DNA of 64,000 nucleotides from Liolophura sinensis (lineage: Eukaryota; Mollusca; Polyplacophora; Chitonida; Chitonidae): NCBI RefSeq assembly GCF_032854445.1, contig NC_088303.1, positions 26,979,501-27,043,500 on the forward strand, read 5' to 3'. Below the pieces are notes generated by a model. The model worked only from the letters and a program-made list of their open reading frames with translations, ran no database searches and was not told where the DNA came from. Below, piece by piece: positions 32,251 through 45,489 of the stretch (positions are counted from its first letter, which is position 1; every line of letters begins with the position of its first letter). The translations under genes and the position numbers were made by a program.

Positions 32251-33615
32251 ACCAGTCCTAATGCTGTACTAAGCACTCTCCGCTATACCTGGAACATCCC
32301 ATAGATTGACTGCATGTTTAATAAATGAATAAATTTTGATGGCTTTGCGCCACATCGGTAACATTTCAGCCAATATCGTGGCGAGAACACCCTTAAAACA
32401 GAAGGCAGTGACTGGCTTTCGATCTGATATAGAGATGATTTGAAGGAGCCTACCAGTCCATAATTTAAATGAAATGGACGGATATGTTTCGGACCAGCTG
32501 AAAGAACTGAACCTCAGATGAAACTCGAAAACAATAAAGCTTTTAAAACATGTAAATTCTACAAAACTTAATGTATATATGCATATATATTCAAGTCGAT
32601 CTATAATTTATCATACAGGCCAATGGCTTCAAATACCTGATGACAGCATCACCAGCCGTGCTGTCAAATAAATCGACCAGATTGAATGTTAAACGCCATG
32701 TTCAAGGATTCAAGTATTTCAAGAAGAAGACTTTTGTGGGTAGTGTAAACCACCGACCATTGACAAGTTACTGTCGAACTTCATCACAAGTGATATTAGC
32801 CTTTAGACACAATATATTGGTGGGGTTAGTAGTCCTTAACGAACATAAAATCGACCGGCGAGTACCATGGAAAATCTGTTGTCACCAAAGTTCCTGCAAA
32901 CTGAGCGGAGAGTCGTCAATCTAAGAGTGTTTGGTGTAATGTGATCAGGAATACGAGTCGGTACCTCCCGCACGCGGACGCTTTAAAAGATACAATATCG
33001 CAATGGTCTCTAGTTTGCTAGCAGTATTTGTACTGAGTGATATTCGCTATTTGGTATTGGCCTAAAATGTCCTTTTAGTGCTCTGTCACTCTGTGGTTCC
33101 ATGGGATGTTCTTTTCTCAGATTGATTTCCAATCCTTGTGACTGATTTTCATCTTTGAGGATTGTTCCTTAAACCACTATTGGTCTAAAAATTTAAATCC
33201 AGACACACACGTGCATACTAAAGTGTTGTTATATGCTGATTCAGTCCATTATATAGTCTCAGTGGCATTTTTACTACCCACAGGTCTATGTCCAAGAACA
33301 TTACACTTACCAGTCAATGACGGTTTGCAAACATGACCAGGTAAAGGTGAAATGTTCTTAGCAGACATCCCACTAACTGCTTAGCGAAATCAAAACAATT
33401 TTAGAGTCTACAGAGTTAAAACTGTAAACATTCCAAAGCATGCAACAACAAGCGCAAGCAACAAAATTGCGTGATTTAATATTTTTAATTTCTTCCTAAA
33501 GAAAAATCTAAGAAAGATGACGATGGTGTGAAGTCTATTTTGTAAGCGATAACGTTTCTATTCTCCTTCAAAAGTAAAACATGAATCTTAACACTAGTCA
33601 ACAGTTTTTTTTATT
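32251..33615. other. Non-coding stretch with a short repeat match
   Basis: The segment 32628-32700 aligns imperfectly with 12465-12545 (shared GACAGCATCACCAG-like and GTCAAATAAATCGA-like blocks). Nothing else was recognised. Confidence 0.45.
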
Positions 33616-33850
33616 GCCAGGAAGATATCCCGCATAGCCTTATCCGTCTTGCCAAGTTTAAAGGGGATTATCTTTTGTACTTCAAAGTAATGTTTAAGAA
33701 AGGATTATATGAAGCTTAAGAGAAGGAGACAATTTGCTTTAGTGCTGCGTGCAGAACAATCTTCACGCAAGTGTTCTTCAGCTAAGCCGTTTGATGAACA
33801 CTTACTGACGCCTGGCTTGTCAATAACATAACGGAGAGCGGAGATTTTCA
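33616..33850. repeat. Diverged duplicate block, copy 1
   Basis: Shares AATGTTTAAGAAAGGATT, CAATTTGCTTTA, TCTTCACGCAA and CGCCTGGCTTGTCAA with 38125-38350 in the same order and orientation. No coding signal. Confidence 0.7.
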
Positions 33851-34779
33851 GAAAATCAGCTGCTTGAATGATAACTTTACAATTACCCTACTTTCGAGGT
33901 AAGAGAAACCTTTTGAACTACAGAAACAAAGATTTGAACAAGAATGTAGCATTTATACCACTATTCTGATAGGATGTTCGCCTCCTTGTTAAAATCCAAA
34001 ACCACTGTCGTGGATTAAGCGACCATCATCCGTTCATGGACCTCTACTTGTAAGTTGCTTCCAATGATCGCCGTATTAGCCTTTATGACAAAGCCCATAC
34101 AAGCCTTTATTGTTAAAGCAAAGGTGTTATCAGTGTGGAACAATTAGTAAGGGATACATGTATATACAATATGGGAATATTTTAATGTGATATTAGGTGC
34201 ATACAGGCGTCGTCTGGAAATCTGCGGGTCCAAAGACAATGTTTATAAAGTATAAAAATACACAGAATAAGCTTTTGCACGGTGCCAATTTATATTATGA
34301 TATTGTAGTGAATGACCGGTAAAATCTGACGTTTACATGTTCTTGACTCACCATGTAATTTGAATCACACATGAGTTTGGCTTTAAAATTGCATAATTGT
34401 CATGGTCAACATGTGTACCGGAGGTCAACATGGAGAGAACGTTCAACAACCCGCAGTAGTACTTCCTTGTCTCATTATATTGTCTAGAGCAACAAAGAAA
34501 ATTAAAACCCTTATATTAAACCACACTGGTGCCTGTTCAGAATGCATATGTGGACATGTTTTGTTTTATTTTTAAGTGTATTTTATGGAACTTACCCATT
34601 ACAGACACCAAATAGTAGACACAGTGTAAACTATCCATATACCACCTTTGCGTAGATGTTTTCACATCATTTGGATCCATGTGACATCCTCTCAACATAA
34701 AACAATTTAGATGATATTGTCTACTGAGAAGTATAAATTGCTCGGCCTTAATCCAGCCTTCAATTCTACTTCAACACTC
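33851..34779. other. Non-coding stretch, nothing recognised
   Basis: No exon or known repeat was found. Confidence 0.5.
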
Positions 34780-34890
34780 TGTCCGGTTTCCTTCCACCAT
34801 AATGCTGGCAGCCGTGGTAAACATGTAAGTGAAATATTCTTGAGTACCGCTTAAAACACCAATCAAACAAAAATAAAATAAATTAAATCT
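34780..34890 (+). repeat. SINE family B, 3' fragment
   Basis: Reads CTGTCCGGTTTCCTTCCACC, ATAATGCTGGCAGCCG, GTGAAATATTCTTGAGTACC and AAAACACCAATCAAACAAA, with a small insertion inside the conserved GTCGTATAAGTG block. Confidence 0.88.
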
Positions 34891-35471
34891 ACCCTTTGGC
34901 AGCACCAGTAAACATGGCGTATTTACACCCCAAGAAAGCTATTCGATGGCTATGCATTCCATCGCTTATTGCAGGAATAACGGTATACCAGTTCTTCTTA
35001 CAACAGCTTCATGAAAACTGTGCATCGTATATGTATCAGCGGAAAATTGCACCTGGAATAAGATAAAAGTCTATTTCATCTTTTGTGCATTCAATCAAAG
35101 GAGTATACACATTATCACACATTCCTTCATTAAGGGACTACAACCAATTTTATACTACACCAACATTTTATAGACAACACAGCATCACACTGTAAACCAT
35201 AATATATCAGAAAGGAGACACAAACTATTGTCCCATGAAATGAGCCTCAAATAAACTATATTTTTACCTGGCAACATTAATGACAAAAGATGGCCTCGAC
35301 TGGGTGACCATCGAGCTTGAACATCTCAACTTAGACATAAACTATTATAAGGGTTGCTTGACTTTAAGCATTACCAGATTACCACCGTTGAATTTTTAAG
35401 AAATGACACAATAATAGGTTCTGGAATTTCTGCAACTTAATTTGAACACTGTGGTGATTGGCAGGCCAACC
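34891..35471. other. Non-coding stretch, nothing recognised
   Basis: Spacer between two SINE-B copies. Confidence 0.55.
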
Positions 35472-35654
35472 AACGCTACGGATCAAGTCCAGCTCATGCT
35501 GGCTTCCTCTCCGGCCGTATGTGGAAAGGTTTGTCAGCAACCTGCGGATGGTCGTGGGTTTCCCCCGGGCTGTACCCGGTTTCCTCCCACGATAATGCTG
35601 GCCGCCGTCGTATAAGTGAAATATTCTTGAGTACGGCGTAAAACACCAATCAAA

Positions 35655-35685
<31 letters not shown>

Positions 35686-35716
35686 AAAATAAATAAATAA
35701 ATAAATAACGCTATGA
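35472..35716 (+). mobile_element. SINE family B, well-preserved 5'-truncated copy
   Basis: Runs from GGATCAAGTCCAGCTCATGC through GGCTTCCTCTCCGGCCGTAT, GGATGGTCGTGGGTTTCCCC and GTACGGCGTAAAACACCAAT to about 60 bases of AAAT tail. A short duplication AACGCTA (35472-35478 and 35707-35713) flanks it. This is close to the family consensus in this window. Confidence 0.92.
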
Positions 35717-38124
35717 ATTCAGTAAACATCACTATGTACAAAAACAGTGTTCCTGGCTGAGCAAACAAAGGACATTCACTTCCAAATGTTAGCCATGTTA
35801 GTGATTCCCCAAAAACTAATAATTTAACGTCAGCTGTACATTTCCAGGCAACTCAAATCTCTGTCAGTGCACAATGATTCATGGCAAACCTTCATGCGAA
35901 TTATAAAACAGACACGTTATCTCCAATAATTGCTGTAGAGGCCGATATGACGTGAATACTTTGTGAGATGTGATGATGAAAAACAACTGTATCAATATGA
36001 CATTCCAAGTTATCAACTTCCTAAAATTAAAAACACAAACAGGAGGAGGAAATGGGGAACTTCAGATTAATTCAACACGTTTGCTTTATCATCTGTAGAG
36101 ACGGCTTTCGTGCCTTGCAAATCAGTCTTACCAATAATGTATCCGATTGAGGAAATAATGAACTCGTGATTGATAGACATATTTAACACCTATTTTCCTA
36201 TATCCGCGTCCATGTCATCTTCAGAGACGTCTTCCGTGTCTTGTAAGTCAGTCTTACTATTGATGTGTCCGATTACGGGCTTTCTAAGACATGAACCGGG
36301 GCTTTCCTGCAAAGAAAGCCTTAAAAATACGGTAGCTGTAATTACAAGCCCTGTAATTTCATTAGCTAAGAACTTTTCTAATGTGTTTAATGAAGTTTGA
36401 TTACCCATTAGTCTATGAAGTATTTGTGGCAACCATCTGGGAAATGGCGTACACTAATACGCCCCACACAAAACCGCTGGTTAGCCAAGCTCCAACAAAG
36501 ACATTGTATGCAGATAAAAAGGTAATCTAATGAATTTATCGCTCGTCTAGACATGAGGAGGCCAATTTCCTGCTCTACGGAAGAGAGAATAATGGTAGCG
36601 GGAATTGTTAATTGTTGGCTTTGGGATTAAAAAGACAGAAATATGTCTCATTTCCTGAACAGGCCATAGGGGAGATGTTTGCTGGTGAACTACATGATCG
36701 CTATGTGATGTGGACAGCTTTCCAGTGGTTATATATTAAAAAAACAGGGATATAGTTGGTTAAAATACTGACATAACAACATTCCGTAGATCCATCTGCT
36801 TCCATCCTATCTGGAAAGAAATTAAAATTCAGACCCTGATATCTTCTATCCCCTGTTGAATATGCCTATTGTATGGCTTAAGATTTTAAGAAAAATTAAG
36901 AAAAAAATTTAAATTTAAGATTTTTAAGATTTAAGACACAAACCGAATGGCTTTAATTATCTGTTAACAAAGTATAGTTACGTTTAATCTATAGGACATG
37001 TGATAGACCACGAAAGGAAAAATAAACATGATACAACACTGTCTTGGAACGCAGAGTTATCCACAGGTAGTATTCAGCCCAAGTATTGCTAAATATTGCT
37101 GAAAAAGTATTTTCCCAAGTATTGTGCCTAATTTGGTTTAAATTAGGGGATATGGACGATCTCTTCCATATCAAAATCGGTACTTTGAATATATGAGTAG
37201 TTGCTATTGAAGCGCATCTGAAACACATATTTTCATTTATTAAAGAACACCTGTAAATCACGTGTAGCATCGTACACGACCTGGATCCGAAATAAAGTTA
37301 CACGCCTATAGCCTTTGTTATTTCTTTTCGGCAGCACTAAAAGTGTTGCCTGTTTCGTTTTACGTGATTCCAATATTTTACTTCACGCATTTTTTTTTGA
37401 TGGTTTGTGTTGATCATTGGTTTCAATTCGCCTTGTGATTATTAACTTTGAATGTCCATAATGACTGACGATTGGCGTAAGAAACTTGGGATTTTGAAGC
37501 GTTGAAAACGACTGGCGTTCAAGAATCACCACAACTTTATAACGGACAGTATAATTTAGCATTACTTCAAGGGGCCTGACTTCAAGAGCACGCTCAAGAA
37601 TGAAGGCTTTCACAGAATTTGCTTTCAGCTTTATCTCTACAACATTTTTATTGCTTATAAATTAAGCACGGCACGGAGCCACTCAACACAAGGAGTGAAT
37701 GGGCATGGATTTTTCCCATGTTTGTCAAACTTTGCAACAGCTATTATTCTGTTTGCATATAAACTATAACATCTATTTCAATTCATCTTGTCCTAAACAT
37801 CTGACATGGCCGACAAACACTTCACCGATTCACAGGTTCAGTTGACATCTTCGGTATTTGACCTTGTGGGGATTTCTTCTGAATCACGGTAACATACTTG
37901 TCTCAAAGCGTCCAGCAGTGTGGTTATAGCCTGAAGTGTTAAATCACTATACACTTTTCAGAACAATCAAGAAAAGAGCGCAAGGCAAGTAGCCAGTAGC
38001 AAGCATGAGCTTCTTTAACAGAAAAAGTTTTTCGTTATATTCTAAAATGATTTATCCTTGAAAAAAGAGAACTTCTCAATATGAAGCATATTTATTTTTC
38101 GAAAACTGTTTCGGAAGAAAACAA
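35717..38124. other. Non-coding stretch, partly duplicated
   Basis: The segment 36535-36660 (GAGGCCAATTTCCTGCTCTA, TTGTTGGCTTTGGGATTAAA) matches 39040-39140 in diverged form. No exon was recognised. Confidence 0.5.
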
Positions 38125-38350
38125 AAATAGCATTATCCTTTTTGCCAATTATGTTTTTGTATTTCAAATTAATGTTTAAGAAAGGATTTTGTAACGCTTA
38201 AGGCGATGGCTAAATGCAATTTGCTTTATTGATGCGTGCTAGACAAACTTTCATCTTCACGCAATTGTTCGACAACAAAAACGACCCATCACTTCTTGGC
38301 GCCTGGCTTATCAAGACCACAGATAAGAACGTGGAGCTTCAATCAGTCTG
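38125..38350. repeat. Diverged duplicate block, copy 2
   Basis: Partner of 33616-33850: TTAATGTTTAAGAAAGGATT, CAATTTGCTTTATTGATGCG, TCTTCACGCAATTGTTCG and GGCGCCTGGCTTATCAAG. Confidence 0.7.
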
Positions 38351-38744
38351 CCTTGCATTTTTACTTTTACGGCGCTTTGACAGCAAGACACTTAAATAGA
38401 GCGGGTTTGAATTCACCCTTGGGAGTGGATGAACAGATCAGAAGCACAGATTAAAACAAAGGCGTATATCTTTCTGAACAAATCCCACATATTAGTTATT
38501 GTCAAGGTAACCAATAATTATGGTACGAGTAGCAGGGATTTGTAAAAGCCCCTTTAGCGATTTGATAGGGATGACTTGTCATAAACATAATGAAATCATA
38601 TAAAACTGAACGCAATGAAAGGGACATAAATACAACCGAACAATCACCATTGTTATAAAACGTGATGTGATATACCACAAAAACCCAGAAAAACATTCAA
38701 GGAAACAATACTAACGTTTCTTTCCATATGGCAAAAAAGTAAAT

Positions 38745-38815
38745 AATGAGATTTTGGAGGAGAGGAAAATAAGAAAGAAGTCTTAGTTTTTGGCTGCATA
38801 GAAGTTGACATGGGA
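38745..38815. repeat. Single unit of a 67-bp repeat
   Basis: TTTTGGAGGAGAGGAAAATA, AGAAAG and TTTTTGGCTGCATAGAAG match the units of 39525-39700, about 0.75 kb away. Confidence 0.75.
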
Positions 38816-39524
38816 ACAAATATTGTCACTGAATACAAGACTGAATATCTAAAGGGAAATCTAATTTTAAAATGTATGTATCCTGGCCAATCCTATGATT
38901 TTAACAGCTTTATATCAATAATTAAAGAAATTGTAATATAATTGTACATATCACAAATACAGCACCGTAAAAAAAACCTTGCCTACCATGCTTAAACAAG
39001 CATTGTATTCAGATCAATTTTGACACAAGCCTGTACACTGATAAGTGGCCCATTTCCTGTTCTGCGGAGAAGAATACAGTGGCGAGGACAATTGTTGGCT
39101 ACTGGCTTTGTGATAAAAATGTGCCGTCAAATTGCAATTACATATCACTTTTCTCTACCCATATAGCTCAGTGGGTAAAAATGTGTGGTCACATTTTGAA
39201 AAGTCATTAGTTACTCGCCACAGTCTAATGGTGTATTTCAGGAACTCCAACCCCTAAAACAAATCGCCGTATCAGAATATACTATTGAGTTGATCTGCAA
39301 CTCAAGTATTTAAGGGTTTATATTTTCCACGTATTATTAATCTATCGCAAGTAATTTTCTGTTATACAACATAGATTATCGTTTTTAAAACGTTATACAT
39401 ATACAATGAAAAAAACTACGTAACGTAGACGAAAAACATCATTTTTATCGCTATTCGGCTATGACAGATTCGTTCTCAGTTCAAACAAATCAACAAAACT
39501 TTAAAAAAAAATAAAAAAACAAAT

Positions 39525-39700
39525 GGGGGGAAACTAAGAAAGGAACCTTTGTTTTGGCTGAATGGAAGCTAATATAAGACTTTGAAGGAGGTGAAACTAA
39601 GAAAGGAACCTGTGTTATGGGTGTATGGAAGCTAGCTATGGATTTTGAAGGAGAGGAAACTGAGAAAGGCACCTTTGTTTTGGCTGCATGGATACACGCG
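39525..39700. repeat. Minisatellite, 67-bp unit, about 2.6 copies
   Basis: Units carry GGAGGTGAAACTAAGAAAGG, AACCTTTGTTTTGGCTG and AATGGAAGCTA. Confidence 0.85.
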
Positions 39701-41289
39701 TTCCCTCATAAATAACGATTTGAACAGTTAAATTTAGATTCAAACCCAATGTTTAAAACATTGAAAGAACACACTTGTGCTATATATATCGGCTTGCCTA
39801 AGACAAAAGGATTATTTACATCTGCTCCACTATTTTTATCCAAAAAGAATATCAGTCAGTTGCATAAAATATGCTCGACGAATTTTAGTGCTAAGGAAAC
39901 ACTGCGTAAAACGTAAGTGATGATTTTTTCAAAAAGTACGTCTTCTTATGTTATTAGATTGTTGTTCGCTGAGTTGAAAGCGTTGAATTTTTTCAAATGT
40001 AAGGCGGGCTGTATAGACCACATAATACCAGAGGCTGGGTGCCCTGACCTCACATCGCCTTTTGGTTTTTATATTTACCTACGTGGGTAAATTTTTCTTA
40101 CCATTATTTAAGAAATATTTTACCTGCAATCTTTATCAGTGTTTACTGTGGGATTAACACGTGTGGTACAAAGCGCATGTACAAGTCTTGTGGCGTGAGT
40201 ATGCTACGATAACTGTTCACAATGGAGACGGGCCTGCTACAAGACACTGTCGTGATAGAGCAAGGACCAAAATTTTGTCAAAAGCAACTTTAGATCTCAA
40301 ACTTTCTGTTTATGATGTATGGTCGCTTTGAAATTTGTTGAAAGACGTATGTGATTTTATTGCCTTCATTTGTAAGAAATGGTGCACTGGGAAATTATGA
40401 TGCCAAAATGCTTCGAATACAATTGTGATCTTACATACTCCTAAGCGGAATGACATTCGAGGATACAATATTGGGAATTGAAACTTTTAATTGGAGCTCA
40501 TAATGGCTTATGTTATAGTACTTTCCATCAATTGTTAGAAATAACTCATTCTGTTCCACATCCATTTCAGTTGCTTGAAAAAAAACCTTGCTTAAAATAA
40601 ATCTTTGCCATTTGAAACACTGACATTGCGGACAAACGTTGACCTAGCATATGTGGCTCCACGGCTTTACATAAATAGCGTACGTACTTCCATGATAAAA
40701 CTAATAACTATAAACCCACGCAAAAGGCCAAAGAGAAAGACCAAAAATGCATACCTTCAAAGTACTCCAGAAAAATATCAAGCTCAATTCAGATTCAAGC
40801 CAACAGACATTTTAAAAAACGAGACAATTCATCCTTTCCAAACGGTTTCTCCCCCCACCACATTTACCCAGTGTGCCATGAAGATGATTCACGAACATTG
40901 CCAGTAGAAATCAACACAGTATCAGTATAAACTATGAATCTGTAAATAAAAACACATATTTTACAATTTCAAGCACTTTCTGAAACATTCTTTTATAGAA
41001 CAGATTACCTGAAATAACGACATCTGGTGAAATAATATGGGGGGGGGGGGGGCGGGGGGCTACAATCATTGTTAATGTCTGTGCAGCGTGCATTATAATG
41101 TATCCTATCTTACATCATTGTCTTGGAAGATTTCCACAATTACCGTGCTGTGTGAATCAATTAAGGCGCCGTCTTAGAACACAGACGTCTTGGCTGCCAC
41201 AATCTACCATTGGGTAATCATGCCGGATAATGGCGTACCTGAGTTTTGGCAAACGTAACTTATCGGGTTACGGTTCCTAATGATTTACC
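39701..41289. other. Non-coding stretch, nothing recognised
   Basis: The frame 40605-40907 (100 codons, plus) is Lys/Thr-rich and has no domain or splice support. A G-run interrupted by one C lies at 41039-41060. Confidence 0.45.
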
Positions 41290-41720
41290 TTGAAAACAAT
41301 GTCTAATTGGAGAAAACTGAGCTTGGCTATTGGTCATGTTTACCATGTCATCCATTTCCGCAGATCGCGCTGATATTCCACAGTCGGAGTAATGATTCAG
41401 TCAATAAACACACAGGAGTTCAATGTCGAGTCGTAATTTCAAAAATTTGACATTTCCCAATCAGCAAGAGAATCTCATACGGCTTCCATGTCTCTAACAA
41501 TGAATAAACAAGATTTCATTAACAAACATACATAGATCTCTGTTAGTTATCACACAAACACCACAATGTTGATTTGGTGGTGAGCATGATTTGCTATCGT
41601 TTTCTAGCACTGTTTCCGTGGTATTTAAGTGACCGCATTTCACCGGTTACGTGTGACTATCTGCCAACAATCTCTCTCGTTGCTGCCCTCCATGCTGCAG
41701 TCTGTTATACTTAACTCTGT
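41290..41720. repeat. Duplicate blocks alpha and beta, copy 1
   Basis: Block alpha (AATTGGAGAAAACTGAGCTT, GGTCATGTTTACCA) recurs at 47030, 52435 and 58975. Block beta (TTTCACCGGTTACGTGTGAC, CTCGTTGCTGCCC) recurs at 46655 and 56955. Confidence 0.65.
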
Positions 41721-42699
41721 GCTCAAAATTTCTTGTACTCATTTGATAAAGACCAGTCTTATAGGTAGTTATAACCAAGAAACATCTAAGAAAAATTACC
41801 GCACCTCGCTAGATACATGACATAACTATCGACTTAGTGGGAGAAACCATGGGAGAAACGAGAATGAGGTGGACTGGCTCTTGCGGCCCAATTAATTTGG
41901 TAATAGAGACCCTCAGACGGGGGTATGCACGAATTAGGGACAAGGCGGTATAAAAAAAACTGAAAACACACATATATATTTATCCCGGATGTTTCGTCTT
42001 TCGAAGTCGTGGTAGATACGAGCATCTCGTTAGATATTTCTGGAGCACTTGTTAATGGTAGTTTTCAAGGATACATGCAACAGCCATATAAACGATGGCA
42101 GTGTCTCAGTCACTTCTTTGGAGATGTATGTGAACCGGACTTTTTGGTGTGAAGTCAAGACGAGATCATTAGAGTGAGTTTGAATAGCTTGAAATTATTA
42201 TGCCCGTTTTGACCTCATCGTTAAGATGATTATGGGAAACAAATTGTGATATTTCCAGCGAAATACTTGAGCTGTGATATTTGTTCAAGTTAATAGTTGT
42301 GCTGTAATCTCCAAGCATGTTGTACTTGACTTGTGACTTGTGACTTGTGACTTGAACAACTTAACTCTACCTCATCACATGCAAGCAAAACATTTTGTAC
42401 ATCGACGGTATGGGTATGCTTAAATGAATTGAACTAATGAGGATAGTTCATTAACGCACAATAACCAAACAAGAAGTGTGTCTTGGTGGTAGGACCATCG
42501 GTTATGTGTAAACCTGACTGATGAGCGATTGATTTATTCACATTTGCTCCCCAGTGTATAGGCTGTCTGGTTTCGATAAAACTCGTTTACTTAGTAAATG
42601 TAAAGGAAGATTTCATTGGCGAAACATCACTGACATCGTATATTAAACCACTGAATATATATACAAATCACGGTTGCGTTTTCTTAGATTAAACCATTA
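41721..42699. other. Non-coding stretch
   Basis: Contains a 10-bp tandem (ACTTGTGACT, about three copies) at 42323-42356. Nothing else found. Confidence 0.5.
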
Positions 42700-42930
42700 A
42701 ACTGCCATCTGCTTGTCTCGAACAGTGAACGCGTTACCAGTTACTTGCCCATCACGTCTGGTTTCCGGGAAGCCGGCTTGAATAAGTTTTCTTCTCGCCG
42801 AATCATTCGTGCTATTTCACACAGAAAACTGCATTAACCTAAAGAAGGGGAAGTGGCGAAGAGCTTTGGATTGTAACAGCCAAGAAACTCAGACAACTGA
42901 ATACGAGCCAGCAGTTCCTAATGGGATTTT
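42700..42930. repeat. Duplicate block eta, copy 1
   Basis: Shares GTTTTCTTCTC, GTGCTATT and AACTGCATTAA in order with 53870-54070. Frames are broken in one copy, so it does not look coding. Confidence 0.65.
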
Positions 42931-43218
42931 TAGAAACGTAAAACCTAGCTTAATTTCTTGGAATGTTTGTATATTTCTATATATCAGGTGTTTTAAAAAC
43001 TTTTTCACCTTTTCATATATAAAAATTGGAATTCTACAAAAGAACATTAAAAGATGAACACGGAGAATTTCTTGGAGACCAGGTATCCAGTGCAGATCGC
43101 GTGCATTACCTTGAAAATAAAGCAACTGTGTAATCAGTCACATAGAATTATGCCACTGATATGTTAATTCTGACAGATATTGTTTCTATGTCATAGGTAA
43201 AGAAAGTAACCAATTTAT
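42931..43218. other. Non-coding spacer
   Basis: Nothing recognised before the 40-bp minisatellite. Confidence 0.55.
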
Positions 43219-43904
43219 ACCCTCCACATACCAACTGAAAGAGTTAAATTATGTAAACCGTCTCCACATATTAACACAGAGAGAGTGAAGTCACATCTAC
43301 CCTATCCACAAACTAACAGAGAAAGTTAAATTATATGTACCTTCTCCACATATCAACACAGAGAGAGAAGTCACATATACCCTTTCCACATACCAACAGA
43401 GAAATTTAAATTCTATATACCTTCTCCACATATCAACACAGAGAGTGAAGTCACATATACCCTCTCCACATACCAACAGAGAAATTTAAATTCTATATAC
43501 CTTCTCCACATATCAACACAGAGAGTGAAGTCACAGAGACCCTCTCCACATATCAATAGAGAGAGTGAAGTCACATATAACCTCTCCACTGATCAACAGA
43601 CAAAGTGAACTCACATATAACTTTTTTACATATCAGCAGAGGAAGGGAAGTCACATATACCTTCTCCACATATCAAAAGAGGAATTGAAGTCACTTGTAC
43701 CTTCTCCACATATCAACAGAGGACGTCATAACATATATACCTACACCACTTATCAACAGAGGAAGTCATGTCACATATACATTCTCCACATATCAACAGC
43801 GAGAGTGAAGTCTCATATACCTTCTCCACAAATCAACAGAGAAAGTGAAGTCACATAGACCTTTTCCACATATCAACAAAGGGAGTGAAGTGAGATGTAC
43901 CTCC
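43219..43904. repeat. Minisatellite, about 40-bp unit, 17 copies, partly dimeric
   Basis: The unit is CTCCACATATCAACA, then GAGAGTGAAGTCACATATA, then CCTT. In the first seven or so copies, units with TTTAAATTCTATATACC alternate with units with GTGAAGTCACATATACC. This gives an 80-bp higher-order period. From about 43480 all units are of the second type. Open frames here come from the repeat. Confidence 0.95.
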
Positions 43905-44189
43905 TCTAGGACAGACAACACAGATCATTGAACAAAACGATTTCGCTGCAAATAGCACTATCCTTACGTGAAATGTATTACGAAATGTGCCTCATCTGTA
44001 CCGGGGAAGAGCGGTGAGTGTTTCACTAGGGAAATTACTAAAGAAAGAAAGGATACATTTTATTTCGGTAAATGTCCTGGTTTTGATACATAGCAAAGCT
44101 GGCTTCTATGCTAAAATGGTGGATGTTTATGATTAAATCTTGAAAACAGGGAAAGGCTCTTTGAAGTAGTATACCTATATTACTTAAAG

Positions 44190-44400
44190 GGTCCCCATTG
44201 GCTGAGAAGTATACAGTTCTTGCTCATTACGACTCCCAGGCCCTTGACCAATAAGGTTCTGTATTTGAATCCCACTGCATTGTCTGCGGCTATATTCCAT
44301 GCGGTTTGCCAACTGACGAGGAGCTGTCTTTTTGCTCCATCTATAAACCTGCCGAACTCAATACAGTTGAAATATTCCGGTTAACAAAAATCAGAAAAGT
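44190..44400 (+). repeat. SINE family C copy
   Basis: Starts GGGTCCCCATTGGCTGAGAA and carries CCTTGACCAATAAGG and TATTTGAATCCCAC (B-box-like). It later reads CATCTATAAACCTGCCGAAC and TTGAAATATTCCGG. Related to 31855-32010 and 55955-56045. Confidence 0.6.
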
Positions 44401-45489
44401 TTTACACGGAACAAAACTTATGGATACAGAGTCTATATGACTGAAGCAGTATCACAAATGCGTAGATCTGGTCAGACATTTTAAAGCATTATCTTTAAAC
44501 TGATAATGTACAGTTAGCCACCATGTTTGCTTTAGGTTATTATTTGACCTTAGCCTATCCAACGTATTCTCCCAAACCGTCAGTCCATACCAAGAAATGA
44601 AATATCATCTCAGCCCTTGTGGGTAAGCCTACACAGTGCAATGAGGCTTTTAGTGAGATGGAAAAAAATGCGTCATGTGTAGGTGGAAGGAGATATAATC
44701 TGTGTGTGAACACCCTGAAGTGAGAGATAGAGAAAGGAGGAGAATCATGCAGAGATACTCACCTGAGGGGACGACTAGGTCTTACCAATCAGTATGTGGT
44801 ACCCGGGATAATTGAATCCACTGCCGGTCTTGTAATTCTAGCTATCCAGTTAACGGGCCTTGACTGATTCCTCAGGGCATGCCTATGGGGACGTTGTACA
44901 TTGTCTTGTGTTATCTTATACCAAGCATCCGATAGTTAATGAAAAGAACAGCGTAGTCTCTTGTCCTTACCAGTATGTGTAGCAGAATGAAATCATAAGT
45001 TTTCCAGAATCTCATTAGTAATTTCTTTGCCCAGGTCGTAACGTGTATTTCGTCCATTTTGCTTCATATTACAGTGTGTATTTGTAGTATTTCAATCCCG
45101 ATTCTCACATATCTGTAGTGCCGCTTCACTGGAATGCCAAACCGATGATAATACAAATCATCTCAACCAGCTACTGTTATGCAAATCATACAAAATTACC
45201 AAGACTGACGGTGGCTTTTATCCTCTGCAGTTAACTCTGACTGATCAGGCAAGCACCTACCGCTACTACCTACGGTCTCTTGGCAGAAAAAATTAATTAA
45301 AATCTTTTAAAAAAAATTTCTCCAAACATTCTGTCTTCCAGCAAAAGAAACGAAATAATGAGTCTTTCCATCGCATGAAGTATGTTAAGTGTATTCAAAA
45401 AAAATGCATAAGTTATCAACAATGTTTCTTGTATTGTATGCACAAAGTGTTGGACAGACATGGGACATCTGAATATCAACTAGGGGAAA
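44401..45489. other. Non-coding stretch, nothing recognised
   Basis: No exon or repeat recognised. Confidence 0.5.

Noticed and set aside
39165-39240. tRNA-like start TATAGCTCAGTGGGTA
   Set aside because: There is no B box at the right distance and no cloverleaf; at most a short SINE trace.
40605-40907. 100-codon plus-strand frame rich in Lys and Thr
   Set aside because: No domain, no splice signals and no paralogue in the duplicated region; its length is within chance for this composition.
43219-43904. CRISPR-like regular repeats, also considered at 47238-47543
   Set aside because: Units are contiguous tandem repeats without unique spacers, in an animal genome; these are minisatellites.
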